From CBIHON01 sp966211965 (lineage in GTDB: Bacteria; Pseudomonadota; Gammaproteobacteria; Burkholderiales; Burkholderiaceae_D), in NCBI GenBank assembly GCA_966211965.1, contig CBIHON010000038.1, forward strand, positions 1 to 48,470: DNA of 48,470 nt, written 5' to 3'. Below the pieces are notes generated by a model that worked only from the letters and a program-made list of their open reading frames with translations, was not told the DNA's origin and did no database searches. Positions 35,188-43,661 of the stretch are shown here, one piece after another. A program made the translations under genes and the position numbers. Every line of letters starts with the position of its first letter. Position 1 is the first letter of the stretch.

Positions 35188-36210
35188 ATGCACCTCGATA
35201 ACCGCGCACAAACCCTGCTCAAGGCTCTGGTCGAGCGCTACATCGCCGATGGCCAGCCGGTGGGTTCGCGCGCCCTTTCCAAGATTTCCGGGCTCGACCT
35301 GTCCCCCGCGACCATTCGCAACATCATGGCCGACCTGGAAGAAATGGGCTTTGTCGCCAGCCCTCACACCTCGGCCGGACGAGTGCCAACGCCGCGCGGC
35401 TATCGGTTTTTTGTTGATACATTGCTGACAGTGCAGCCAATCGACGAATCTGCGCTCGAATCAAAAATGCAGCAATGTCTGCAAACCAATTTGCCGCAAA
35501 AAATCATTGCCAATGCGGCCCAAGTCCTGTCATCGCTCTCCCAATTTGCCGGCGTCGTGTTGACACCGCGGCATGAGTCCGTATTCCAGCAAATCGAGTT
35601 TCTGCGCCTGTCGGAGAAACGCATCCTGCTGGTCATTGTCGCCCCCGGCGGCGACGTGCAGAACAGATTGCTGCTGACCGACGTCGACTATACCCCGACG
35701 CAATTGATCCAGGCCGCGAATTACATCAATCAGCATTATGGCGGCCTCAGCTTCGACGATGTGCGCGTACGCTTGCAGAGCGAAATCCGCCAGTTACGTG
35801 ATGATATGACCCGCCTGATGCAGGCTGCGGTCGAAGCCGGCAGCGATGCGATGACCGAAAACAACGACGATGTCGTCATTTCCGGCGAGCGCAATTTGCT
35901 CAGTGTCACCGACCTCTCTTCCAACATGAGTTCGCTACGTAAATTGTTCGACATGTTCGAACAAAAAACCGGGCTCATGCAGTTGCTCGACGTTTCCAGC
36001 AAGGCCACCGGCGTGCAAATTTTCATTGGTGGCGATTCGCAATTGCTGCCAATGGATGAGATGAGCGTGGTAACCGCCCCCTACGAAGTCAACGGCAAGA
36101 TCGTCGGTACGCTGGGCGTGATCGGCCCGACGCGCATGGCGTATGAGCGCGTGATTCCAATTGTGGACATTACGGCGAAACTGCTTTCGAACGCACTCAG
36201 TCAGTCATAG
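35188..36210 (+). CDS. hrcA: Heat-inducible transcription repressor HrcA
   Basis: Represses heat-shock genes by binding CIRCE operators, with GroEL as cofactor. The 340-residue protein has an N-terminal winged helix (VERYIADGQPVGSRALSKI, LSPATIRNIMADLEEMGFV, HTSAGRVPTPRGYRFFVD) and the C-terminal dimerisation and inserted domains (IGGDSQLLPMDEMSVVTAPY, GTLGVIGPTRMAYERVIPIV). No CIRCE inverted repeat was found upstream of dnaK, grpE or hrcA, so its target is probably groESL elsewhere. The gene is convergent with fur, with 17 bp between stops. Confidence 0.97.
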   Translation: MHLDNRAQTLLKALVERYIADGQPVGSRALSKISGLDLSPATIRNIMADLEEMGFVASPHTSAGRVPTPRGYRFFVDTLLTVQPIDESALESKMQQCLQTNLPQKIIANAAQVLSSLSQFAGVVLTPRHESVFQQIEFLRLSEKRILLVIVAPGGDVQNRLLLTDVDYTPTQLIQAANYINQHYGGLSFDDVRVRLQSEIRQLRDDMTRLMQAAVEAGSDAMTENNDDVVISGERNLLSVTDLSSNMSSLRKLFDMFEQKTGLMQLLDVSSKATGVQIFIGGDSQLLPMDEMSVVTAPYEVNGKIVGTLGVIGPTRMAYERVIPIVDITAKLLSNALSQS

Positions 36211-36227
36211 GCAAGCTCAGCGACTCC

Positions 36228-36659
36228 TCAACGCCGCCGATGCGGACAATCGGTCTTGGTGCAATGCCCGTACAAGGCAAGCGCATGCTCGGAGATCTCG
36301 AAACCGCGCTCAAGCGCAATCTTTTGCTGACGCTTCTCGATTTCTTCGTCGTAAAACTCTTCGACCTGACCGCAATCCAAACAAACCAGATGATCGTGGT
36401 GCGAGCCTTCATTGAGTTCAAAAACAGCTTTTCCCGTTTCGAAATGGTTGCGGTGAAGCAAACCTGCCTGCTCGAATTGGGTCAGCACCCGGTATACAGT
36501 GGCTAAACCCACATCCATATTTTCTGCCAGCAAGACTTTGTACACGTCTTCAGCGCTCAGATGGCGTATGGCACTGTTCTGAAAAATGTCGAGGATCTTG
36601 AGACGCGGCAGCGTTGCCTTGAGGCCGCTGGCCTTTAAGTCTGAGGGGTTGTTGGACAT
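36228..36659 (-). CDS. fur: Ferric uptake regulator Fur
   Basis: Fe2+-dependent repressor of iron acquisition genes. The 143-residue protein has the N-terminal winged helix (KATLPRLKILDIFQ, LSAEDVYKVLL, GLATVYRVLTQFEQAGLL), then the metal-binding dimerisation domain with HHDHLVCLDCGQVEEF and a C-terminal CTKTDCPHRR, which gives the two zinc-site cysteine pairs. I chose ATG 36659; the longer frame to 36719 starts with TTG and would cover the promoter. It is divergent from bamE, the conserved fur/bamE pair of Burkholderiales. The nearby tonB-exbBD genes are likely Fur targets, though no Fur box was identified with confidence. Confidence 0.96.
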   Translation of the reverse strand: MSNNPSDLKASGLKATLPRLKILDIFQNSAIRHLSAEDVYKVLLAENMDVGLATVYRVLTQFEQAGLLHRNHFETGKAVFELNEGSHHDHLVCLDCGQVEEFYDEEIEKRQQKIALERGFEISEHALALYGHCTKTDCPHRRR

Positions 36660-36689
36660 GTTGTTGCTCGAATTAAGGTGATCTGCTTT

Positions 36690-36719
36690 ATCATATAGTG
36701 TTTTAGCATAATTGCTCAA
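36690..36719 (-). promoter_or_regulatory. Candidate fur promoter
   Basis: On the minus strand TTGAGC (36719-36714) and TATGAT (36695-36690) are 18 bp apart, with four and five of six consensus matches. They lie 30 bp upstream of the fur ATG in the fur-bamE gap. This region overlaps the upstream TTG-start extension, arguing against that longer start. Confidence 0.45.
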
Positions 36720-36735
36720 TCAATTGAAAATTCCT

Positions 36736-37290
36736 ATGCGAATGCTGCGCCTGACTTTTTCCAACATTGGTTCGCCCCTGCTTGGAGTATTTTGCCTTGC
36801 TCTTGCAAGTACCCTTACAGGATGTGCCTCGAAGAATCCGCTGATGGAAGAGCCTGTTGCCAGCAACGCCACACCTGCCATGGCTGCAAGCACAAGCACC
36901 GACGTAAAAATGGTAACCCCGAGCCGGACCCAGCGCTTTTTCGGAATCTTCGCGCCTTATCGCATCGATATTCAACAAGGAAATTTCGTGTCTCTGGAAA
37001 TGATGGCGCAGCTCAAGGAAGGCATGAAGCGCCCCGAAGGCGTGAGCCGCGAGCAAGTTCGCTTTGTCCTGGGCACGCCGTTGTTGACCGACATTTTCCA
37101 CGCTGATCGATGGGACTATGTGTTCCGCCTGCAAAAAGGCAATGGCGAAGTGATCGCCAGCCATGTCTCACTGTTCTTCAAGGATAATCGCCTGACCCAC
37201 TTCGATGGCAGCATCCTGCCGACCGAACAGGAATATCTCGCGCTCATCGCGGGCACGGCGCCCGGTGCAAAAGCGCCCGCCGCGAAGTAA
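36736..37290 (+). CDS. bamE: Outer membrane protein assembly factor BamE
   Basis: Lipoprotein of the BAM complex that folds beta-barrel proteins into the outer membrane. From ATG 36736 it has 184 residues. The signal peptide ends in the lipobox LTGC, with Cys acylated. The SmpA/OmlA domain follows after a low-complexity linker (residues about 40-60) and includes IQQGNFVSLEMMAQLKEGM, VRFVLGTPLL and DRWDYVFRL. ATG 36742 is also possible; a TTG at 36712 was rejected. It is divergent from fur and 26 bp upstream of dapB. Confidence 0.94.
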   Translation: MRMLRLTFSNIGSPLLGVFCLALASTLTGCASKNPLMEEPVASNATPAMAASTSTDVKMVTPSRTQRFFGIFAPYRIDIQQGNFVSLEMMAQLKEGMKRPEGVSREQVRFVLGTPLLTDIFHADRWDYVFRLQKGNGEVIASHVSLFFKDNRLTHFDGSILPTEQEYLALIAGTAPGAKAPAAK

Positions 37291-37316
37291 CCCCTCAATA
37301 CACTACACGGCATTAC

Positions 37317-38123
37317 ATGACTACAATGAAAATCGCGGTAGCCGGCGCGTCCGGACGTATGGGCCGCATGCTGATCGAAGCAATTCAGAATGCACCGGAT
37401 GCGACCTTGGCCGGCGCGCTGGGGCGTGCACAAGCACCAGGCGTCAGTACTGACGCCACAGCCTTTCTGGGCAAGCAATCCGGTATTTTGATCGAAGCCG
37501 ATCTGGCAAAAGGCCTGGCTGATGCAGAGTACCTGATCGACTTCACCCGCCCCGAGGGAACACTGAAACATCTGGAATACTGCGCGGCGCACGGCATCAA
37601 AATGATCATTGGCACCACCGGTTTCGATGAAGCCGGCAAAGCAGCGATCGCAGCAGCCGCACAACACATCGCGATCGTGTTTTCGGCCAATATGAGCATC
37701 GGCGTCAATGTCACATTGAAGCTGCTGGAGTTGGCGGCCAAAAGTTTTTCCGAAGGCTACGATATCGAAATTATCGAGGCCCATCACCGCTATAAAGTCG
37801 ATGCCCCATCCGGCACGGCGTTAATGATGGGCGAAACGGTGGCAGGTGCGCTCGGCCGCAATTTGAAAGACGTCGCTGTCTATGCGCGCGAGGGCATCAC
37901 CGGTGAGCGCGACCCATCGTCGATCGGATTCGCGACCATTCGCGGCGGCGACATCGTGGGCGACCACACAGTGCTCTTTGCCGGCATCGGTGAACGCGTC
38001 GAGATCTCGCATAAATCCTCAAGCCGCGTCACATACAGTCAGGGCAGCCTGCGGGCCGCACGCTTTTTGGCCGACAAGACCAAAGGACTTTATAACATGC
38101 AGGATGTACTCGGACTGCGTTAA
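37317..38123 (+). CDS. dapB: 4-hydroxy-tetrahydrodipicolinate reductase
   Basis: NAD(P)H-dependent step of lysine and diaminopimelate synthesis. The 268-residue product has the Rossmann motif VAGASGRMGRML, IIGTTGFDEAG, SANMSIGVNV and the catalytic EAHHRYKVDAPSGTAL. It ends with AARFLADKTKGLYNMQDVLGL. The start ATG 37317 (MTTMKIAV) has an in-frame alternative at 37326. It is followed after 42 bp by tonB, an order that may place tonB-exbBD under read-through from bamE-dapB. Confidence 0.97.
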   Translation: MTTMKIAVAGASGRMGRMLIEAIQNAPDATLAGALGRAQAPGVSTDATAFLGKQSGILIEADLAKGLADAEYLIDFTRPEGTLKHLEYCAAHGIKMIIGTTGFDEAGKAAIAAAAQHIAIVFSANMSIGVNVTLKLLELAAKSFSEGYDIEIIEAHHRYKVDAPSGTALMMGETVAGALGRNLKDVAVYAREGITGERDPSSIGFATIRGGDIVGDHTVLFAGIGERVEISHKSSSRVTYSQGSLRAARFLADKTKGLYNMQDVLGLR

Positions 38124-38165
38124 GCTAAACTTGGTTCGCTCCACTAAGCTACAGCCGCGCTTCGA

Positions 38166-38855
38166 ATGAGACTCCGGGTTTCCGGCCCTGCACTCATTGT
38201 CAGCCTGTTTTTTCATGGCCTGATGATTGCACTTGTCGCGCGCACTTTGTCCAGCCAATCGGAGCGTACACCCGAGCCTCTGCCGCTCAAAACGCATGTT
38301 GTAATTATTCCTCCTGCCCCTCCGCCCCCTGTTCCGATAATAAATCCGCCGCCAAAAAAAGAAATGCCGAAGCCGACGCCGAAGCCGAAGCCGACGCCGA
38401 TCATGGTGCCGAAACCCGTGCCCGTGCCGATTACGCCGCGCGAAGTCGTGGCGGCAAAACCAGAAACGCCGGAGCCGCCGCGCGAAACCGCAACAGCTCC
38501 TCCCGCCATCGCCCCGTCAGCCCCGGCAGCAATCCCAACGCCATCGGCACCGCCGCCAGCGCCTGCAAAAACCGGCGTATCGATTCCTGCCGCCTATGCT
38601 GCCGGCAATCGCAAGCCAATCCACCCGGCACTATCGCGGCGCTACGGCGAGCAGGGCGCGGTCATGTTGCGCGTCTTCGTCAATGCCGACGGCACGGCCG
38701 GCAAAATAGAAATCAAAACCTCCAGCGGTTATCCGCTATTGGACGAAGCAGCCCGCGAGGCAGTGCAGACATGGCGCTTCCTTCCCGCCAGCGTTGACGG
38801 CAAGCCGGTTGGAGAGTGGTATCAAGTCCCTATTCAGTTTAAACTTCAAAATTAA
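38166..38855 (+). CDS. tonB: TonB family energy-transducing protein
   Basis: Couples inner-membrane proton motive force to outer-membrane receptors for siderophores, heme or vitamins. The 229-residue protein has an N-terminal membrane anchor (ALIVSLFFHGLMIALVART), a Pro/Lys-rich periplasmic spacer (residues about 45-135, with KPTPKPKPTP encoded by near-identical DNA repeats) and a C-terminal TonB domain (PALSRRYGEQGAVMLRVFVN, SSGYPLLDEAAREAVQTWRF). It is directly upstream of exbB and exbD, forming a complete transducer. Confidence 0.94.
   Translation: MRLRVSGPALIVSLFFHGLMIALVARTLSSQSERTPEPLPLKTHVVIIPPAPPPPVPIINPPPKKEMPKPTPKPKPTPIMVPKPVPVPITPREVVAAKPETPEPPRETATAPPAIAPSAPAAIPTPSAPPPAPAKTGVSIPAAYAAGNRKPIHPALSRRYGEQGAVMLRVFVNADGTAGKIEIKTSSGYPLLDEAAREAVQTWRFLPASVDGKPVGEWYQVPIQFKLQN
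38366..38400 (+). repeat. Short imperfect repeat in the tonB spacer (GCCGAA/GCCGAC)
   Basis: Near-identical hexamers GCCGAA and GCCGAC run in tandem and encode alternating Lys-Pro and Thr-Pro. Such repeats can expand or contract by slippage and change spacer length without breaking the frame. Confidence 0.75.
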
Positions 38856-38875
38856 TTTTTCAGCATCGGAAGATC

Positions 38876-39553
38876 ATGAATCAAACTCTCGGGCTCGCCC
38901 ATTACTGGTCGCAAGGCGATGCGGTGTCGCACGCAGTCGCTTACGCCTTGCTGCTGATGTCGATCGTCAGTTGGTATTACATTCTTTCCAAGGCCTGGAG
39001 TTCATGGCGCATCCGACGCAGCGCGAGTGCACTGGAAGGCTTTTGGAAAGCGCCGACGCTGGCCGATGCCGGCGCCCTGCTGAAGGCATCCGACAGTGAA
39101 AACGTCTATGCACCGCTGGCCCTGCAAAGTGCCGAAGCCGCCAATATCAAGGCGCAGACTGGATCACTCAATGCCGCAACCGATCCGGGAGAACTGATCA
39201 CCCGCACTCTACGCCAAGAAATCAATCGCGTTTCGTCACGCCTGGAAAGCGGCCTGACCCTGCTCGCCTCGGTCGGTTCCACCGCGCCGTTTGTCGGCCT
39301 GTTCGGCACGGTCTGGGGCATCTACCACGCTCTGGTCGCGGTCTCTGCTGCTGGCACGGTGCAAATCGACAAGGTTGCCGGGCCCGTAGGCGAGGCTTTG
39401 ATCATGACAGCCTTGGGCCTGGCCGTCGCGATTCCTGCAGTGCTGGCGTATAACGCATTCACGCGGGTCAATCGCATCACCCTCGCCGAACTCGACGCAT
39501 TCGCGCATGATTTGCATGCCTACCTGACGACCGGCGCGCGTATCGGGAAATAA
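38876..39553 (+). CDS. exbB: MotA/TolQ/ExbB proton channel family protein
   Basis: Inner-membrane proton channel subunit that powers TonB. The 225-residue protein has three membrane helices: VSHAVAYALLLMSIVSWYYI, LLASVGSTAPFVGLFGTVWG and EALIMTALGLAVAIPAVLAY, the last two with the conserved Thr and Gly of the family. A long cytoplasmic loop lies between helices 1 and 2. The position between tonB and exbD supports ExbB rather than TolQ. exbD follows 52 bp downstream. Confidence 0.94.
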   Translation: MNQTLGLAHYWSQGDAVSHAVAYALLLMSIVSWYYILSKAWSSWRIRRSASALEGFWKAPTLADAGALLKASDSENVYAPLALQSAEAANIKAQTGSLNAATDPGELITRTLRQEINRVSSRLESGLTLLASVGSTAPFVGLFGTVWGIYHALVAVSAAGTVQIDKVAGPVGEALIMTALGLAVAIPAVLAYNAFTRVNRITLAELDAFAHDLHAYLTTGARIGK

Positions 39554-39605
39554 TTTCAAAGAGCGGCAAGCAATCTTGCTGCAGCAAATAGTCTGGAGTA
39601 CATAC

Positions 39606-40037
39606 ATGGCATTCGGCGGATTCAATGACAACCAGCACACGACCCCAATGGCGGACATCAACGTCACGCCGATGGTGGACGTGATGCTGGTATTGCTGGT
39701 GATTTTCATTATTACCGCGCCGCTTTTCACGCACGCGATCAAACTCGATCTGCCGAGTGCCCAATCGGCACCGGCGCCAGAAAAGCCGGAAACGATTTCA
39801 TTGTCGATCAACGGCGAAGGTGCGATTTACTGGAATAGCGACTTGATACAAAAGAGTGAGCTGGATGCCAAGCTGGCCGTGGCTGCACAAAAAAAACCGC
39901 AGCCTGAACTGCAATTGCGTGCCGACAAGTCGACCCGCTACGAAATCATCGCGCAAGTGATGGCTGCGGCGCAAACCAATGGACTGACCAAGATGGGTTT
40001 CGTCACGGACGTCAAAGACGTACCGGCGAAAAAATAA
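39606..40037 (+). CDS. exbD: Biopolymer transporter ExbD
   Basis: ExbD-family partner of the ExbB channel; its single helix carries the protonatable Asp. The 143-residue protein has MADINVTPMVDVMLVLLVIF with the conserved Asp, then a periplasmic domain rich in KPETISLSINGEG and ADKSTRYEIIAQVMAAAQ. ATG 39606 with GGAG upstream was chosen over a TTG at 39576. The barstar-like gene begins 4 bp after its stop. Confidence 0.94.
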   Translation: MAFGGFNDNQHTTPMADINVTPMVDVMLVLLVIFIITAPLFTHAIKLDLPSAQSAPAPEKPETISLSINGEGAIYWNSDLIQKSELDAKLAVAAQKKPQPELQLRADKSTRYEIIAQVMAAAQTNGLTKMGFVTDVKDVPAKK

Positions 40038-40041
40038 AACC

Positions 40042-40368
40042 ATGGCCCTCGTTCGCCTCAATGGCACCGATATCTCCGATTGGAACAGCTTTCACGGCGT
40101 TTGCCGTACCGCCTTCGGCTTTCCCGCTTTTTATGGCGACAACATGGACGCTTGGGTCGATTGCCTCAGTTATCTGCGTGACGACGAGGGGATGAGCAAG
40201 TTCCGGCTCGGCCCGGACGAAATCCTGCAAATTGAGGTCGTTGACGCTGAACTGATGCGCAAGCAAGTCCCCGATATTCTGGACGAGATGGCATTCTGCG
40301 TCGATGCAATCAACGAACGCTATGCTGATTACGGCGAAAAGCCCGCCTTGCAACTGATCCTGCGCTGA
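40042..40368 (+). CDS. Barstar family protein (orphan)
   Basis: A 108-residue acidic protein of the barstar (RNase inhibitor) superfamily. Typical features are the N-terminal strand VRLNGTDI, a helix leading to FGFPAFYGDNMDAWVDCLSYL (as short motifs), and a later helix ending in FCVDAINER. In barstar the GxN-x-DA-x-D segment forms part of the barnase-binding helix. No barnase-like ribonuclease is encoded nearby. It follows exbD by 4 bp, so it may share that transcript. Many proteobacteria carry such orphan members near transport or aminoacyl-tRNA synthetase genes; their targets are unknown. Confidence 0.88.
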   Translation: MALVRLNGTDISDWNSFHGVCRTAFGFPAFYGDNMDAWVDCLSYLRDDEGMSKFRLGPDEILQIEVVDAELMRKQVPDILDEMAFCVDAINERYADYGEKPALQLILR

Positions 40369-40441
40369 GCCAGACAGCCAACTCCGCCGTGTCCGGCGCG
40401 ATTGCGGCCCATCCGGGCGGCTATAGAGGGAACTGAACCAG

Positions 40442-40447
40442 TATAAT
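40442..40447 (+). promoter_or_regulatory. Candidate -10 box (TATAAT) of leuS
   Basis: A perfect TATAAT lies 35 bp before the leuS ATG at 40482. The -35 region 17 bp upstream is a poor match, so activity is uncertain. If used, the transcript would begin near 40454, which excludes the longer leuS start at 40446. Confidence 0.4.
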
Positions 40448-40481
40448 GTCCGGTTCATATTCACTTTTGGCAGCATTCGTC

Positions 40482-43127
40482 ATGCAAGAAAAATACAGCC
40501 CCGCCGACGTCGAGAAGTCGGCTCAAGATCATTGGCGCGCAATCGATGCCTATAAGGCGGTCGAGCACGCAAAAGACAGGAACGGACAGGATAAAAAGAA
40601 GTTCTACGCCTGCTCCATGCTGCCCTACCCATCGGGCAAGCTGCACATGGGCCACGTGCGCAACTACACCATCAATGACGTGATGTACCGCTATTTGCGG
40701 ATGAACGGCTACAACGTGCTGATGCCGATGGGCTGGGATGCGTTCGGCATGCCGGCGGAGAACGCCGCGATGGCCAATAACGTGCCGCCGGCGCAATGGA
40801 CTTACGCCAACATCGCTCACATGAAAGAGCAGATGCAGGCAATGGGCCTGGCAATTGACTGGTCGCGTGAAATGACCGCCTGCCGGCCTGAGTATTACAA
40901 GTGGAATCAGTGGATGTTCCTGAAGATGCTGGAAAAAGGCATCATCTACAAAAAAACCGGTACCGTAAACTGGGATCCGGTCGATCAAACCGTGCTGGCC
41001 AATGAGCAGGTGATCGATGGCCGCGGCTGGCGTTCTCACGCGCTGATCGAGAAGCGCGAAATTCCGATGTACTACGCCAAGATCACCGACTATGCAGAGG
41101 AATTGCTCGATCACGTCGACCGCAATCTGCCAGGCTGGCCGGAGCGCGTGCGCGTCATGCAATCGAACTGGATCGGCAAATCGGTCGGCGTGCGCTTCGC
41201 TTTCCCGCATGACATCAAGCATGACGGCAAACTCATCAACGACGGCAAGCTGTGGGTTTTCACCACCCGCGCCGACACCATCATGGGTGTCACCTTCTGC
41301 GCCATCGCGCCGGAACATGCCCTGGCTGCGCACGCCGCGCAAAATAATCCGGAACTCGCCGCCTTCATCGCCGAATGCAAACTCGGCAGCGTCATCGAGG
41401 CAGACATGGCAACGATGGAAAAGAAAGGCATGCCGACCGGCCTGTTTGTCACCCATCCGCTGACCGGCAAGCAAGTCGAAGTTTGGGTCGGCAATTACGT
41501 ATTGATCACCTATGGCGACGGCGCGGTAATGGGTGTGCCGGGCCACGACGAACGTGATTTTGCATTTGCGAAAAAATATGGTTTGCCGATTCAGCAAGTC
41601 ATCGCCGTCGAGGGAAAAACCTATTCGACCGAAGCTTGGCAGGAATGGTATGGCGACAAGGAAAACGGCCGCGTTGTTCACTCCGGCAAATACGACGGCT
41701 TGGATTATCAAGCCGCGGTAGACGCGGTCAGCGCCGACCTGGCTGCGCTCGGTTTGGGCGAAAAGAAAATCACCTACCGTCTGCGCGACTGGGGCATTTC
41801 GCGCCAGCGCTACTGGGGTACGCCGATTCCGATCATCCATTGCGCCAGCTGTGGCGATGTACCGGTGCCGGAGAAGGATTTGCCGGTCGTTCTGCCGGAA
41901 GATTGCGTGCCGGACGGCAGCGGCAACCCGCTCAACAAGCACGAGAAATTCCTGCATGTCGATTGCCCTCAATGCGGCAAGCCGGCACGGCGCGAAACCG
42001 ACACGATGGACACCTTCGTCGATTCGTCCTGGTACTACATGCGCTATTGCTCGCCCGGCACAACGGAGACGATGGTCGACACGCGCAACGATTACTGGAT
42101 GCCGATGGACCAGTACATCGGCGGTATCGAACATGCGGTCTTGCATTTGCTGTACGCACGCTTCTGGACCAAGGTGATGCGCGACTTCGGTCTGCTCAAG
42201 TTCGACGAGCCGTTTACCAACCTGCTGACGCAAGGCATGGTGCTGAACGAAACCTACTATCGTGAAGACGAGGCTGGCAAGAAGACTTGGTACAACCCGG
42301 CAGATGTCGAATTGACGCTGGACGACAAGGGCCGCCCTGTCGCGGCCAAGTTGAAAACCGATGGCGCACCGGTCGAAATCGGCGGCACCGAAAAAATGTC
42401 GAAATCGAAAAACAACGGCATCGATCCGCAAGCTCAGATCGATCAGTATGGTGCAGACACTGCGCGCCTGTTTACGATGTTTGCATCGCCGCCGGAGCAG
42501 ACACTTGAGTGGTCTGGCGCCGGCGTCGAAGGCGCGCATCGTTTTCTCCGGCGCGTATGGACCTATGGCCATCACCAACTGGCACGCATTGCCGGCGCAA
42601 CCACATTGGACTCGGCAAACCTGACTGAAACGCACAAAACGTTGCGCCGCGAGATTCACAAGATCCTGCAGCAAGCCGATCACGATTTCAAGCGTATCCA
42701 GTACAACACCGTTGTATCCGCCTGCATGAAAATGCTCAATACCCTGGAAAGCGTCAAGCTAGACGATTCCGCAGTGTCCGACGCAGTTCTGGCAGAAGGT
42801 TTTTCGATTTTCCTGCGCATGCTCAATCCGGTCGCGCCGCACATTACCCATACGTTATGGCAAGAGCTCGGCTATGCGAAAATTTACGGCGATATCCTCG
42901 ATGCCCCCTGGCCGCAAGTCGATGCAGCTGCATTGGAACAATCCGAGATCGAGATGATGATCCAGGTTAACGGCAAACTGCGCGGCAGCATCACGGTCGC
43001 CAAGGATGCCGACAAAGCCAGCATCGAGGCCGCAGCGCTGTCCAACGAAAACGTCCGCAAGTACGTCGAAGGCACACCGAAAAAAATCATTGTCGTGCCC
43101 GGCAAACTGGTCAATATCGTCGCCTGA
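40482..43127 (+). CDS. leuS: Leucine-tRNA ligase
   Basis: Charges tRNA(Leu) with leucine and edits misactivated amino acids. From ATG 40482 it has 881 residues. The class I HIGH motif is in PYPSGKLHMGHVRNYTI (about residue 50). The editing (CP1) domain includes TTRADTIMGVTFCAIAPEH and YGDGAVMGVPGHDERDF. A zinc-like CASCGDVPVP...CPQCGKPA segment follows, and the KMSKS motif is EKMSKSKNNGIDP. The anticodon-binding and C-terminal domains end in KKIIVVPGKLVNIVA. It heads a run with lptE and holA as in many proteobacteria. Confidence 0.98.
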   Translation: MQEKYSPADVEKSAQDHWRAIDAYKAVEHAKDRNGQDKKKFYACSMLPYPSGKLHMGHVRNYTINDVMYRYLRMNGYNVLMPMGWDAFGMPAENAAMANNVPPAQWTYANIAHMKEQMQAMGLAIDWSREMTACRPEYYKWNQWMFLKMLEKGIIYKKTGTVNWDPVDQTVLANEQVIDGRGWRSHALIEKREIPMYYAKITDYAEELLDHVDRNLPGWPERVRVMQSNWIGKSVGVRFAFPHDIKHDGKLINDGKLWVFTTRADTIMGVTFCAIAPEHALAAHAAQNNPELAAFIAECKLGSVIEADMATMEKKGMPTGLFVTHPLTGKQVEVWVGNYVLITYGDGAVMGVPGHDERDFAFAKKYGLPIQQVIAVEGKTYSTEAWQEWYGDKENGRVVHSGKYDGLDYQAAVDAVSADLAALGLGEKKITYRLRDWGISRQRYWGTPIPIIHCASCGDVPVPEKDLPVVLPEDCVPDGSGNPLNKHEKFLHVDCPQCGKPARRETDTMDTFVDSSWYYMRYCSPGTTETMVDTRNDYWMPMDQYIGGIEHAVLHLLYARFWTKVMRDFGLLKFDEPFTNLLTQGMVLNETYYREDEAGKKTWYNPADVELTLDDKGRPVAAKLKTDGAPVEIGGTEKMSKSKNNGIDPQAQIDQYGADTARLFTMFASPPEQTLEWSGAGVEGAHRFLRRVWTYGHHQLARIAGATTLDSANLTETHKTLRREIHKILQQADHDFKRIQYNTVVSACMKMLNTLESVKLDDSAVSDAVLAEGFSIFLRMLNPVAPHITHTLWQELGYAKIYGDILDAPWPQVDAAALEQSEIEMMIQVNGKLRGSITVAKDADKASIEAAALSNENVRKYVEGTPKKIIVVPGKLVNIVA

Positions 43128-43142
43128 GAGAATAGGATAAAG

Positions 43143-43652
43143 ATGCTTATCAAACGCCGCATGCTCCATGCATTAGCCTTGACAACAGTCTTGGTACTGT
43201 CGGCTTGCGGCTTCCAGTTGCGCGGCTCGAACAATCAGGCCGGCCTGCCGTTCAAGACGATTTACCTCGGCTTTCCGGAGTCATCACTGCTCGGCACTGA
43301 GTTGAAGCGGAATATCCGCGCTAACGGCGAAACCTCGATTTCACCCGACCCAAAAACGGCGCAAGTGATTCTTGAAGTTCTGTCGGAAACCAAGGAAAAG
43401 CAAGTACTGTCGCTCAATAGCCAAGGGCGTGTGCGCGAGTACACGCTCTTTTACAAACTGCGCTTTCGAGTAAAGAACAACAAGGAAGCAGAGCTGTTGG
43501 CGCCTACTGAAATCATCCTGAAGCGCGACATCAGTTTCAATGAGGCGCAATTGCTGGCAAAGGAAAAAGAGGAAGAATTACTGTATCGCGACATGCAGTC
43601 CGACTTGGTGCAGCAGATATTGCGGCGCTTGTCGGCGATTAAAACTGCCTAA
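43143..43652 (+). CDS. lptE: LPS assembly lipoprotein LptE
   Basis: Outer-membrane lipoprotein that plugs LptD and assists LPS insertion. The 169-residue precursor has a signal peptide ending in the lipobox LSAC with Cys22, followed by the family start GFQLRG. The rest alternates strands and helices, with YTLFYKLRFRV, TEIILKRDISF and RDMQSDLVQQILRRL near the end. It sits 15 bp after leuS and 9 bp before holA, the conserved leuS-lptE-holA order. Confidence 0.95.
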   Translation: MLIKRRMLHALALTTVLVLSACGFQLRGSNNQAGLPFKTIYLGFPESSLLGTELKRNIRANGETSISPDPKTAQVILEVLSETKEKQVLSLNSQGRVREYTLFYKLRFRVKNNKEAELLAPTEIILKRDISFNEAQLLAKEKEEELLYRDMQSDLVQQILRRLSAIKTA

Positions 43653-43661
43653 GGCACCTGA

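Noticed and set aside
36712..36735. TTG start extending BamE (and TTG extension of Fur across the same gap)
   Set aside because: Both extensions overlap each other and the likely promoters, and add residues before the signal peptide or winged helix that families lack.
40461..42683. A 740-codon minus-strand frame opposite leuS
   Set aside because: The plus strand encodes LeuS with HIGH and KMSKS motifs; the antisense frame has no recognisable domain.
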